This document shows, in pieces, positions 39,201 through 51,600 of a DNA stretch of 64,000 nucleotides (positions are counted from its first letter, which is position 1; the number at the start of each line of letters is the position of its first letter). The DNA lies in assembly GCF_905475465.1 (NCBI RefSeq), contig NC_062235.1, positions 258,001-322,000 on the forward strand. Direction: 5' to 3'. The DNA is from Pieris napi. Its lineage: Eukaryota > Arthropoda > Insecta > Lepidoptera > Pieridae. The notes below the pieces were generated by a model that saw only the letters and a program-made list of their open reading frames with translations, ran no database searches and had not been told where the DNA came from. The translations under genes and the position numbers were made by a program.

Positions 39201-41710
39201 TTCACCATTATTGAATCATTTATCCAAACAGTATGTTTACCCTTAACATTTGTCTTTTCTTTCTGCGTTGCTGGTTGTTCTTGTGTCTTCTTGGCAATTT
39301 TTATTGAAAGTTCCTTATTTAAAAACACAGTTTTGGGATTAAAAGCAGTTTTTTCTTTAGAATTTGTTTTCTTTGTCTCTGAGTCTGGCACTTCAATAAT
39401 TTCACAATCACTGTCTTCTCTAGGTTGTGGAGTAATTTCTTTTTTCTGTTCTCTGTACTGAATTAGGTCATTAGTTTTTAAAAAATCTTCATATTGTTTT
39501 TCTAAGTCTTCCTCCATTTGTAACAGATTATGCTTGGCAAGTTTAAACAACAAGAAGGATTTTTTAACACAATAATCCATTTTTAATGTATCTGTAACAT
39601 GATCTGTATTAATTTTTTTTGCAATGAACTCCTGAGACTTTTGGGTCATAAGTTCCCCTAATTCAGCAGTTGTACTAACAATATTTTTTAAAAACTCACA
39701 AGCTTTTTCTGCTTGAACAGATGATAAAGTGACTTGTTTCATCATGCCACACTCATACTGTGTATCTGTCTGAACGCCAGCTGATTTAATGTTAATAATA
39801 TTTGTCTGAGCAGAAGATTCAACACATTTTTTAAGCTCATTTGGGTCTATTACTGGAATTTCAAAGGTTGTCTGTGATGTATCTGTTGGCTTTGCTTTAA
39901 ATATTTTAATATCTGTACCTTGAATTTTTTTGGCAAGAAAGTCAGTAATGTCATCCTGGGAGCTTTTAAGTACTACAGAACTTTTTAAAGAATCTTCAAT
40001 ATCTATTATATCTGAAGGGTCTCCTGTATGTCCTTTCACGTCACTTAGCTTTTGGCCTCGTTTTTTCTTAGGACTTCTAATTTTTCCATTTTTATCAAAA
40101 ATATTAAATTTTCTCTTTTTGCATCTTCCTTCATCTTCATTGTCAAAATCATCGGAGTCGGAAGAATTTTTGGTTCGTCGTTTTCCTGGTACATACTCAT
40201 CATCAGAGTTATATTTGCCTTTTTTCTTCTTATTGGGTTCATCATCTGATAACTCTATATTGGCAAAAGGGTCTTCCTCTTCTGAACCAGTTTCATCATA
40301 TTTAAAAACAGGTTTATTTCGATTCCGAGAAGGTCTTTTATTATCTAAATTGATTGGAGATGTTTCCAAATTTTTCATCTCCATTTTATCACTCCCTATT
40401 ATTTCAACATTTTGCTCTACAATGTTATTCTCCGTATCACCTGGAAGCAGTTTATTCAGAAGATTTGCTGTGAGGATATTGGAAGATTCATTGCTATCAG
40501 ATTCTCTACTCTGTAAGTAATTCTCAGTATGAAAATTGTTTCTCTCAACATTTTCAAGCCGAGACTTTAATTCACTTAAGCAAATATCGTCACCCACATC
40601 ATTATTTTCTAGAGCAATTGAACTTGAATCAATAATATTTTTCTGTAAATCCATTTCATTATTGTCTTTAATTAAGGGTTCATGTTCAATAGAAGTTATA
40701 TCAGTAACAACAGAAGTCATATTTATTTCTGAAATGTCACAATTTTCATCATAAGTACTTTGTTTTGACTTTGTTTTTCGTCCTTTCTTTTTATTTTTGG
40801 TCACTTTTATACCATCATTGTGTGAGTTATCAGAATTATTAGATTCAGTTACATGACTAGTTGTCACACTTTCAATACTTGGTTTTGATTTTCCTTTTTT
40901 AGGCAAGTTATCATCAGTCATAGTCGAAGTAACATTGTTGGCATTATTAAGATCAAATTGAGAGTCAGTTTGATAGAAATTTTCAACATTTTTACTTTTT
41001 CTTCCTCTTTTTGATTTCTTAACACAAGGTTTTATTTCCATAGGAGTTTCATTGCTTCCTGATGAAGGGCTGTGTACAGTTTCTATAACAGTTTGATTGT
41101 TGGAATTTTTTTCACGAATATCTGGTAGTACTTTCTTGCCTCTTCCTCGTACTCCTCCCCTACCTCTTCCTCGTACTCCTCCCCTGCCTCTTCCCCGTAC
41201 TCCTCCCCTGCCTCTTCCCCATATTCTTCCTCGTACTTCTCCCCTGCCTCTTCCACGACCTCTTTTAATTATATTTATGATAGATGCTGTCTGCGACTTT
41301 TTAATTAATTCATTTTTTCTTATACGACCTCTTCCTTTGGTCTTTAATTGAGGTACTACATAATCTTCATTAGAATTAAAAAATTTCTCATTACTTTCGT
41401 CCCCTAATACGAGGTTATATTCGCTATTAGGGCCTTTGAGTGAGGCCCCATCAATTTCGATTTCTGCAAGCCCAACATCTTCAAAAACTAAATTTTCACT
41501 AATGTCACTATTTTCCAGCACTGCTGCAGAATTGTCGGAATACTCTACCGTTACCTCATCCTGAGGAGACACTAGATCTGACAAAGTAATAAATTCTTCT
41601 TCTTCATAAATCGAATTTGCTTGAAAACCTTCAAACTCCTCCTCGGTGGTTGTTAAATGCTTCGATCTAATATTAACTTCTTCAGACATTTTGATGTTGT
41701 TTAAACACAC
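24233..41710 (-). CDS. XNP: XNP/ATRX SNF2-family chromatin remodeller
   Basis: ATRX-type ATP-dependent remodeller of heterochromatin, working with DAXX/H3.3 in animals. Exons: 41689(41710)-36828, 36750-36558, 36144-35836, 35528-35395, 35258-35133, 34933-34846, 34311-34216, 33909-33772, 33691-33551, 32801-32682, 32075-31687, 31510-31161, 31078-30889, 30817-30647, 30578-30407, 30331-30210, 30127-29928, 29859-28781, 27542-27190, 27115-25340, 25175-25078, 24294-24233: 3,722 residues from the Met at 41689 (CAAAATG context; 41710 adds 7). Helicase: CILAHCMGLGKTLQ (near 2010-2022), DEGH (2139-2142), LTGTPMQNNL, and FRVYRFGQKKDCFIYRL (near 2475-2491). The N-terminal 1,620 residues are acidic/basic low complexity with an RGRGGVRG array and an LFTLC-type repeat; no Cys-rich ADD domain is seen. 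SUMO-interacting-like VISDDE and ICLSDSDDD lie in the C-terminal part. Confidence 0.93.
24295..25077. other. XNP last intron
   Basis: AT-rich intron between the last two coding exons. I see no gene or clear repeat. Confidence 0.6.
27543..28780. other. XNP intron 18, with one interspersed repeat
   Basis: A 1.24-kb AT-rich intron. It holds the repeat copy at 27576-27670; the rest shows nothing I can name. Confidence 0.6.
27576..27670 (+). repeat. interspersed repeat in XNP intron (copy A)
   Basis: The stretch gtggtttctggcagaatgac through cacacgcat matches, in opposite orientation, 32909-33005 in another XNP intron at roughly 80% by eye. The family is unnamed here; no ends or poly-A are clear. 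Confidence 0.6.
32076..32681. other. XNP intron 10
   Basis: AT-rich intron of about 600 bp between helicase exons 10 and 11. No gene or named repeat was seen. Confidence 0.55.
32802..33550. other. XNP intron 9, with one interspersed repeat
   Basis: An intron of about 750 bp containing the repeat copy at 32909-33005. Otherwise AT-rich, with nothing I can name. Confidence 0.55.
32909..33005 (-). repeat. interspersed repeat in XNP intron (copy B)
   Basis: Inverted partner of 27576-27670, sharing the complement of tctggcagaatgaccagcg and of gctgagccagggcc. The two lie 5.2 kb apart inside one transcript, so the pre-mRNA could pair across exons 10 to 18. Confidence 0.6.
34312..34845. other. XNP intron 6
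   Basis: AT-rich intron of about 530 bp; I see nothing else in it. Confidence 0.55.
36145..36557. other. XNP intron 2
   Basis: AT-rich intron of about 410 bp; an 86-codon minus frame inside has no recognisable motif and is intron read-through. Confidence 0.55.
38335..38872 (-). repeat. degenerate LFTLCVESF-type repeat array in XNP exon 1
   Basis: About seven units in residues about 940-1118: PKTLFTLCVESF, PKTLFTLCIESF, PKSLFTLCVESF, PKSLVTICVDVI, VKSLKFLCLANL, VKCLSTLCLMKI and VNSLSLMTLQVI. The first three are also recognisable as tandem copies in the DNA, spaced about 60 bp. Each unit is a short hydrophobic stretch with one Cys inside an otherwise disordered acidic and Lys-rich region. I know no named domain that matches. 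Confidence 0.75.
41139..41265 (-). repeat. 24-bp minisatellite encoding RGRGGVRG in XNP
   Basis: Consecutive units of about 24 bp (plus-strand form cctcttcctcgtactcctcc) encode an Arg-Gly array, GRGRGGVRGRGRGGVRG and onward, at residues about 142-184. RGG/RG arrays commonly bind RNA or G-quadruplex DNA and are arginine-methylation targets. Near-identical units suggest length variation between individuals. Confidence 0.85.
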
Positions 41711-42681
41711 ATATGTCTACTTTCGTATAAATTAATGGAAAAAGAAAACGTTTTAGAACTCACTTTACACGGCGGTTTTACAGCGTTATACTATGTATAA
41801 TAACTAAAGATGCAACAGTGATAATCTATGATTAATAGTCATTTTCATAGTCACAGTATTTAAAAACTAACATTGATATTGCACATGTCGCATCATTTAC
41901 ACATTAGTGCCTAAGCTTAAAAATTAAAATATCGAGCAAATTTAAAATACACAGTCTAATAAATTTCCATATTATACCATACAAACTACAAAGTGCAAAC
42001 TACCACAGATAGAGGCCACTAGAATTGTAAATAAACATACTCTATATTTTATTTTCATATAATGTTACTTTCTATTTTCTATAAGTTAGTATCTATGGAT
42101 AATTTCATTGGCAGAAAGTAGAGGTTGCAGCTAGGTGAGGGGTATCGGGTTCGGTTCCCGGTTCGAGGGCAAGTTTTAATTTAATTTAAAATTTGTTCTC
42201 GGCCTTTGGAAGGGTTGTGCGGTACCGGGCGAGTGCCTAAACCGTACATGTAACATGGAGGACATGGTCGAATTTCTAAGACAAAAAGCACGAATTATAA
42301 AAACGCTGGCTAATGCACAAACCGTGCCAGAGCCATAAAAAAAAAAGTAGAGGTAAAATTGTCAGTGACATAGACTTGACACGTCCAAGTCGTAGTAAAT
42401 AATTGTAGATACTATAAATTTAGATCATTCATCATTGATCATACTTAAAGCGAATAAAACAATTTCAGTTTAGTGAAAAAACTAGATTTGTAATTATGGC
42501 AGTAAATAAACATCAATTGTTTCGTACCTGATTCTTGTTGTTACCAGTGTGTGTATTGTAAAAAAATGTTTTATGAGGGACTGACATGAATAAAATAACA
42601 AGCGTGGAAGGTTCAAGGTTTTAATATACCTGAATCTATTGAAAGCAGATCAAATTTACTTTATCTAAATGCTATTTCAAC
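41711..42681. promoter_or_regulatory. divergent upstream region of XNP (-) and RIC1 (+)
   Basis: The two genes are transcribed away from each other from this 970-bp stretch, so both promoters and 5' UTRs must lie here. A SINE (42126-42343) sits on the RIC1 side. No TATA box is evident. Exact transcription starts cannot be placed from sequence. Confidence 0.5.
42126..42343 (+). mobile_element. tRNA-derived-type SINE with target duplication
   Basis: About 218 bp between an 11-bp direct repeat AAAGTAGAGGT (42115-42125 and 42344-42354) and ending in an A-run. The 5' part carries GGTATCGGGTTCGGTTCCCG, resembling a B-box region of a polymerase III promoter. The intact target duplication suggests a young insertion, about 340 bp before the RIC1 start codon. 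Confidence 0.8.
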
Positions 42682-45600
42682 ATGTATTTCCCCATAGGAT
42701 GGCCGAAAGTTCTAAGGAGTGTGGATGTAGATTTTCAGGCTTTTAAACAAGTTGTGTCCAATCGGGATAAAATCTTATTTGCTTCACTAAGTGATGATGC
42801 TTTTGTGGTGTGGTTTTGTAAAGTACGTAGAAGTTTTGTTTTTAGTTATGATACGTTTGACATACATAACAAAAGTATTTTAATAACAGAGAAATGTTTG
42901 CAGCCCAGTGTCTCTATAGTATATCATAAACGAAATTCTGAATCTATACAAAGACTTGGAATAAATGTTGGAATTGAATGGAAGCCCGATTCATCTATGA
43001 TATGCATATCGGTATGAAATTATTTCTTTTGAAATCTACTATTATGCTACTAAATTGTTACATACTAACATAGGTACTATCTGGATGTTTATAATATTAT
43101 TTTTTTATATTTTTGCAGACATCAGAAGGTCATTTGATTTTATATAATGTCGAGGTACAAGGCGACCAACCTGCATATCAACAGTTTGATCCACCTACTG
43201 CAAGTTTGCGAAGAGATTCTGCTGAATTATTTGTTAAAGAAGTCATACCATCTCTAAAAATAACATTGGTAAATATTTTTATCGTATTAATGAAGACTGA
43301 TATTTGTGTTTAATAATACAATTTCACAAATTCACTTGATATTATTATTGGCATTCATCATTTATTAAAACTTTTGTTTATTAAGTGCTTAAGCTTACAA
43401 TGTTGTTGATTAATCATAATTATTCTCACAAGATATGAATCTTTCACCATTTGATAGTCGTGAAACACCATAATTTATTAAATAGGAAAATAATAATAAA
43501 TGTATATTATTATAGTTTAAAGAAGTTTTAATATGGGATGGTCAAATTACACGTATGTGCTGCATATCAGGAACTGAGATACTTGTGTGTACAACACGAG
43601 CTCACTTATTGAGGTATCGTTGGGATGGCTCACAAAATAGAGATTACTGTCTGGACTTAGGGAGAATACCATTCTCTATAAACCAGCAAGTATCAAAAGG
43701 TAAGTAAGTTAAAGTAGGTATAGGCAATCTTAGCATAACATTTGTAAATTTAAACATTTTGCCAGATGACCAATCAGTGATTTAAGGATATTGAAGACAG
43801 CTGAAATTGATAGTCATATTTAAGAGGATGCTAGGCCCAGGTTATGTGTTGAATTGTGCTAAATATTTATTCAAAATTTCCAGCTGAACCAATTTTAGAA
43901 GATAATACACATGTTAATGATATTGAGTATTCACCTTTAGTCTGTGGATTTGGTATAACTTTGAATGATGGTCGTGCTGCATATCTGACTGCACCAAATT
44001 TAAAATTTGACCCCAATGTAAGTAAAATTTACAGGTTTATGTTTAATAAGCATATTCGGTTATTTTTCACATTAGTTTTATATTTATGTCACCCTAAGGT
44101 GTGTTTTGAATCATGTCTGTACTGTGAGCAAATATAAATTAGTGCTTAAGGCAAACATTGTCAGGAAATCGGCATGTCTTTAACCCAAAAAAACAATGAC
44201 ATGTGCCAGATAGAGATGATCTGATCTAGGCTGATCACTTCTTATACAACTACGTCTATTAAATAAAAATCATGCAATTTGCCACAAGAACCATATACAT
44301 GGGTTGTTATTATTAATAAAAGAGGACAGAGTATATTACTGTTTTGTTTATTATTATTTATTTGAAGCTGTAAATTGTAAAGTTATTTAAACTAAATCTA
44401 AGGCACACTGCCTTAGAATGAAGAACCTTCAGTTTTTGGTTTTTAATTATCTATTTAAAATTAAACTATTAAAGGTTTAAGGCCAGTTGAAAAGTTGGAG
44501 AAATTTAAACACGGATGTCAGTCTTGAAGTTCACCTTTAAGCCAAATTATATTTAATTGGCTTTCACTGTGAAAATGAATTCATTATTTACATAACCTAA
44601 TAAAGCTGTAATTAAATTTTTTATCAGATAAATTTGGAGACTGATCTAAGGGTGAGAGGTTAAACAAATATTTTGTTGCCAGTTAAGGTAGATATCACTT
44701 GCTAGATGTTTTATTAAATTATTATTTATAGATAGGAATAGTCACACACGGCTAGGAATATATTATGTGAGAAGAATATGTAATTGGCCACTATTTGTGT
44801 TTGTAGAAAGGCATCCTATTTCATAATATATTTTTTTTATTTCTAGGCAGTTCAAGGTATTTGGGCGCAAGGCATCGATGACTCTACCTGCGCAAGAGTT
44901 AATCATAAATTCAGACTAATTGCTATTGGAAGAAGAAAGTATGCATTTATATATTTCTTTTTTCTTTAATTGCATTTTAATCAAGCCTTTTTAAGCTAAT
45001 AAACAGTTTTGATTAATTTCAAGTTTCACAAAGTCCACTCACTAGTACTAAAGAACTATCTGATAAACCTAACTACTACACTTATAATTACTAAAACCAC
45101 GCTAGCTCAAAAGCCTGGATCCTTTTGATTCTACGCATTAGCCCCGTGGTGTCGAGGAACTGGGCGGCCTCGACATTCACGTATTATATACTTCTCCGTT
45201 GGTGGGCTTGAACATGTCTGAAATTCTTCTTTTTTTTTGAAAGGAATCTCGCCGTTGGCCTTTAGGGCCTTTACAGCTCAGCTCGGGCTGTTTTGGCGAG
45301 CGTAGCTCGGCCTGAATGGGCGTTTTTCCCACGGCTAGCGCAAGGGCGTCTCCTGTGAGACTCGGACCTCGGCTTGGGCCGTCGCGGGCCGGTCGATCGC
45401 CTGAAGGGCAGGACGGAAGCTCACTGGAGTGAGCGAAGTACGCAGGTCCTCGCCTTCCCCGGTGAAGGCGGTTTTTTACCCTAATCTGGATTATTATTAT
45501 TATTGGCCGCGCGGGCGGCTTTTAATTTATTGTTAGCTACGGTAATTGGATCACCCGGATCCGTTAGTGTGTGTCGGGGCCTCCTACGAGCCTTTTTTGT

Positions 45601-48600
45601 TGGGAAGGTGTAGTAATTGATGCTTTTACGCACCGACGGGTTGGGATGGTGTTCAGCCTTGTCGAAGTGGCGTGTGGACGCCAACTTCATCCTTTGGGCT
45701 ATGGTAGGGAGCTCCAGGTCGTGGTGGAGATCGACGTTTCTCACGTAGAAGGGTGCGCCGGTCGCGTCTGAAGCACCTGTAGCCGCTGGATATGGGAGGG
45801 GCACAATGCGCAAAGACTACGCTAGCGTATGCACGGTCGGAAGAAATTCTTCATTGGCGCTTTCTGTATTTGTCTAATCTATTGAAAGCCCCTTTCCCTT
45901 TTTGCATTTCACGTGCAGAGTGCGCTTCGCCACAATGTACATTGTACACATTTCGGCTTTCCTTCCGCCGGTTTCAAGCAGTCGCTGTGGAGTTTTGCAA
46001 TGCATTTAACGCATATGTAGGCTCTTTAGCACAATATCGCTGTGTATTTCCTTATGTCTTGGCTTGTATGTTGTACATATCGTTGATATTTTCTATAATT
46101 TTATACACCGAACTAAAAATCCGAGAATATAATCTCGGGTTTTTAACTCATGGAAAATAGAATTGCAGATTTGGTGCAGTTTTTAGGTAATAAACCTAGG
46201 GTTTGTTTTGTTTGATTTCATATTTCTGATATCAGCTGCCGAGTTGCGGCATTAATTTTATTACCGTTTAACATTTTTAGGAAAAATGTGCCATTTGCCT
46301 GTGCTTTGGAAATCATGTAGGCCTTGATAATTAAAGACGTCGTCTAATATGGAATATAGTCTCAGACTTTTTATTAGATTTAGTAACTTTAGGTGAATTT
46401 TCCTCAGCTGTACTGGTTTAGCTTCCTTCCTTCCTTTTTTTGTTTCTACTTTTAACCTTTATCCATTCTGTTTGTCGTGAGAATTCTTCTACGTCTGTGC
46501 TATAAAAAACAGACTTTGGGGCGTAGGTAAGGGGTTTGATATGTTGCTGGCTCTCCTTAAAACTTTCTAATTTGCTTCGGAGAAGCTTACACATAACATA
46601 TTGTTCATGGTTTTTCTATTTTACAATTACTCTATATGCAAAATATAAATATAATCTTTTAATTTTACCTTATTGTCTTTTACGGAAATGTAACATGAAT
46701 AGCTATCATGATAATCGTCCATAAAGTGTGGTAAAGTGGTAATTAAGTCTCTTCAGAAGCATCTTGGGTCGAGAATTTTGCCCCATGATTATTTCTATTT
46801 GTTTGATTCCCTCGCTTTGGATTAAAGATGCCTACATATTACAATCTTTTATAATTTTTTATCAAAACCACTCTGCAAAATTGTTTTTACTTTTGAATTC
46901 CGTGAACACTAGAAAAAAGTTGTAGACAGATATTAGCCCATTACTTTTACCTGCTCAACGTACTGTTATTGAAATTTTTTTAGGCTTGAGCGTTTTAACC
47001 CATAATAATAGAAGTAAATTAGTTCACAGGTGGATGTTTTCACAATAGATGAAATAACGGGTGGGCTGGAACTGTCTCACACTATGGTGCTCAGTTCTAA
47101 GGACTTTCCGGGCGACCCGGGGCCTGTCAAATGTATGAGGTAAATTTATATTAGATTTATCTCTATATATATTATTTTTTTTAGATAAAGATCATTCCGA
47201 GTGTATTTCAGTTATAATTTTTAATAATTTTGCGTTATTATAAAATTTAGTGTGAAGTGAGTCATTATTTTATATGCAAATCCAGGAGAATGCAAGAATA
47301 CTTCTTATATGCTATGTCAATAGATGGACAGGCGACGGCCGTGCCGTGGCAGTGAGTTGGGAAGGCGGTGGAATATCAGTGTGGAGTACATTTGGGGCCC
47401 TTCTCATGTGTTCCCTGGCTTGGGATTATGGCCTGAACCAGGATCTCAGCAAGCATAACCCCCTAGTCATCTCCAGTATGGTATGTAACTTTTTTTAAAT
47501 TAAGAATCACCCGATATTAAGTAATACCGCCGCTCTTGGACACTCACGTAGCCAGAAGACTCGCATGTGCGTTGCCGGCCTTTTAAGAATTGGTACTCTC
47601 TTGTCGTGCCGGTTCCACAAACTGGTGGTCGTTTTTCTCGCGGATAACGCGTCTTGGAGTTAAATTGGACTAGATTAAATCCATGAGATTAGACTCCACT
47701 AAGCAGAACTTCGAATCAGACAAAAGTTTGTTCTGATACTCATCGGCAACTGCCCGAAAAATACCTGCCCGGCCTATGTTGTAGAAATGTTGCTAGGTTG
47801 CAACATAACATTGATATGCAGAAGAAACAGGATAGTACACAGCCTTGTGGGCGTTTGTTGGAACATGTTCTCTGTTATTCCTATCAGCGCGAAAGCCGGA
47901 AAACCAATTGCACTATTTGTCGTAGAGCCCAAGGCTGGGAGCTTCGAAAGAAGTACTCTGTTCCACGCCCGATCGAAGCCTTTTGATTCGGATGTGAGGT
48001 CAACAGAAGGTCCAACGAAGAAGGTTTATGACCATACATCTGGTATTCGCGTAATAAGCAAGGATCGTTTGTTTCAAGTAGTATTCCAAAGCATAGCCAA
48101 GCCATTCGGCGTGATGGGGTTTAAAATCACCAAGTAACACAAATCCCGCGTCGGAACCTTTTCGAGGAGTGAATCTGTAGCCGTTTGGATTTGCTCGAGA
48201 AGTCGGTCAGTTTCGTGGAGAGGGAGGAAGTATCGATGTATAACCAACTTACTAATATTTGAACTTGGAGTCTTAGAGCGGAGATTGCTGACTTACCATT
48301 TGTCTGAAGTGGCCATCCCCACCCCCATCGCCCATTGGTGATTGGCCTGACCTTTTTCATATATATATATATATACTTTCGTCTTTACAGGAATGGGCAA
48401 CGGAAGGCTATCAACTATGGATGGTCAAGGAGGAAGAATCAAAGTCCAATCTCATACAAATGGATTTCGTCAAGAGTCCCCTCACGGTTAATCCTTGTAT
48501 GGTAAGATATAAGTTATGTGATTGATTATATGATTGTTTACCTGATTATAGGCCTGTAATGGAATTCTTTTTGATTTTAGAGTAACCAGAGGCACCTTTA

Positions 48601-51600
48601 CTTGCAAGCGGACGATAAACTGTACATAAACCTGGAGGACAATCTCACTAGACGCACCAAACTATCGATAATCGACTCCTCGGACGCCTATCACGAGAGC
48701 GGACAGGAGCAGACTGACGGGGAGACAGAGAACAGCGCCAAGTACAAAGAATTTGTGGATGACAACGAATGTCGGAAACAATGGATCGTTCTACAATTGC
48801 CGGCGACGTATATCGCTAGCAATTGGCCGTTGCGAGTGAGTGCTTCATATTGTTACAATAAACCTCTGATATAGACTGATTCCACTTTAAAAAGGTTTCT
48901 TAACTCCGCCTCGTATATATAGCTATCTGTAATGTGTAAAGGTTCCTACACAGTTAATGACTACCTAGAACACAAAAACGCGTGGACATAGTTATAATTT
49001 GTTTTGTTATCTTTGAAGTGTTGTGAATATGTGTGTAATGGTGAATGTGGTAAATCACAGAACAGATTTTTTTTTACTTATGTAACTTTAATGACGTTGT
49101 GGTTTATGACATTTTCCTTTGAAAAATTGTAATGGAGAGGGAAGGTAAATCTTGCTGAGTTTCTTGCCCGTTCTTTTCAGAACGAGGCATCCTGGTAGGT
49201 TTGCGAACGGATGGCGTAGTCTTGCTCTTTCGCGAATTTTGTAAACGTTTTTGACATTCATATGCCCTAAGACGCATCTAAACTGAATAAAAGTATATTG
49301 AGAGAGTCCTCTGTCACCCGACCGACGTCTTTCAGTACAGTGCTCTCGACGAGGAGGGCGAGACCGTGTGCGTGGCGGGGCGCACGGGGCTGGCGCACTA
49401 CAGCCGCACCGCTCGCAGGTGGAAGCTCTTCGGCAACGAGGCGCAGGAGAAGGACTTCGTCGTCACCGGGGGCATGTTGTGCTGGCGGCACTGTATTGTC
49501 GTGGGTCAGTCGCCGCTCGCTTTGAGAGTATCCGAATAAACTTTTTAAAGACCAATAATTAAAATACTAAAGATAGAATTGCATTAATTTATCTTTGTAA
49601 AAAAAACACGTGTTTTGTCCGAGTAACCCTGTCTTCCTGTCCCAAGGTTGCTACAGCATCCTGGACGGTCACGACGAGATCCGTTTCTACCCTCGCGACG
49701 CGAAACTCGACAATCGCTTCGCTAAGATCGTGCGAGTTCAGTCTCAAGTGTTCGTTCTGGACGTGCTCCACGATCAGCTCGTGGTCTTCGGAGCGGATGC
49801 GCTGGTCACCATCTATGAGCTCAGCTTGGATAATGGTAGGTTCTAGGAGCGCTGTGTCGCATTTGGTACATTTACGTTATGTACTTATTTTAGGCTCCAG
49901 TTAGCCTTTGATTTCGATGTTATTGTAGTTATCGTGATAAATCCGCAGCCGGTGCTATAGAATTGCGGTGCGTACAAGCAGTGGACATATCCGCCTTGTC
50001 CCATCCCGCGTGCGTCGTGTCGGCGTCCCTTTGCCGACTGCAGGACCCCTTGCCCATGGCGCATCTCAACCGCAACGCCAAGTCGGAGATGCAGGCGCCG
50101 GATTCGCTGGTGAGAGTAGATCAGATCGTTAATAATAAAATACCATATGCGTATATTTATAATATTTGATTTGCTTCTTTCAGGTGATCAATGCGAGTGG
50201 AAAGCTGATGATGGTTCAACGAGAAGAATACGACGTCGACGAGGATAATAATCCCGTAAGTTTTATATGAATATTTTTGTTTTCTTGAAATTTCTCAATA
50301 AGAAAATCAAATATCTAATATATAAAATTCTCGTGTCACAATGTTTGTTCCCATACTCCTCCGAAACAGCTCGACCGATTCTTATGAAATTTGTTATGCA
50401 TATATTTAAGTCTGAGAATCGGCTACTATCTATCTTCGAAACCCCTCAGTGATAAGGGGTGTCCACTGTCCACCCCAAAAAAATTTTTATTAGTTTTTAT
50501 TTAAAAAAAAAAAATTGTTTTATTTTTTTATGATACAGCATACGTTTAAGTTACATCTACCCTCTTCGATCAACCCCTATTTTTTATTTGTTAGTTAAGA
50601 AGTTATAACTTAAACTCTGAGGTTAATATAGAGAAATATCACAGAAAAACCTAAAAAGTTTTCATTCCGGAAATCTGAACAGTCTCTGGGGTAGCATAGC
50701 AAAATGTTCCATATTGGCATGTACTAAAAAGATAGGCTAAGTATGAAGAGAAATGAAGTTCGCGGGGGCAGCTAGTATTCTATATATCTCGAACCAAGTA
50801 TTGATTTTCACGTTTATTTGTTTCTTTAGCCGTTTATTGATTTAACCATCTTTTTAGGTCATTAAATCCTAAAAAATCAATTCATAATGTTACGCCAATT
50901 ACATGTACAAGTACAAAAAGTATTTATCGAAAATTGAAACCAATTAAAATTTTCTTTAATCATGCTTTACAGCGATTGTTTACACTTGTATAATTTTACG
51001 TTATTAGGTTACACGTTCGTTTTAATTGCGAAAATTAAAGTGGTAATAAATTAAGCGTTTGGTATTTCGGCTTATGCAACATCGCCTCATACCAAAGTAA
51101 ATAGACACGAATTGTTAGAATACTTTATTCACTTAATCAGAAAATAAATAAGATACACTTCATTGCTCAGGATGTAACTTTGATCAGCTTAACTTCTATG
51201 ACCTATGTGTATTTTTGCAAGCGAATCTCATGCAAGAACACACTAGAGCCGTGAGTAACGGAAAGGTTACCTATACACGGAGAAGTCTTACGTAGGATAG
51301 AATCTAACCCTATATGGTGTTTAATGCCTCGTTCTTATCGTGAGACTCTGGCCGTGGGTGAGAGGGCCGGCCACCCACCTCTGAGCGACGTGTCCGTTCC
51401 TCCCGTACGATGTACCAGAGACGGAAACCACTGGCGCTTGGGCCGAGTGGATCAGTGGAAAATAATCCAAAATTTGTGCCGGGGCAATCGGCGCTGGAGC
51501 TAACGGGGCGAGCGGAGCTGTCAGACCGTAAGAGGGCAGGAGTGGACCGTGAGCGGGAAGCGGTCCGTGGTTGAGAAGGGGCGCCGCCGGGGCGAGAATC

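Noticed and set aside
39153..40754. + strand ORFs opposite XNP exon 1
   Set aside because: Leu/Ser/Phe-rich complements of the Lys/Glu/Asp-rich XNP frame; no start context or splice support.
42126..42200. tRNA gene
   Set aside because: The B-box-like tract belongs to a SINE with poly-A and target duplication; no anticodon stem is formed.
45792..46160. 122-codon + strand ORF in RIC1 intron 5
   Set aside because: Overlaps the end of a LINE on the other strand and shows no conserved motif or splice logic.
47787..48137. 116-codon + strand ORF
   Set aside because: The opposite strand carries LINE endonuclease motifs (LLGDF, SLLDLLLTS); the + frame is its shadow.
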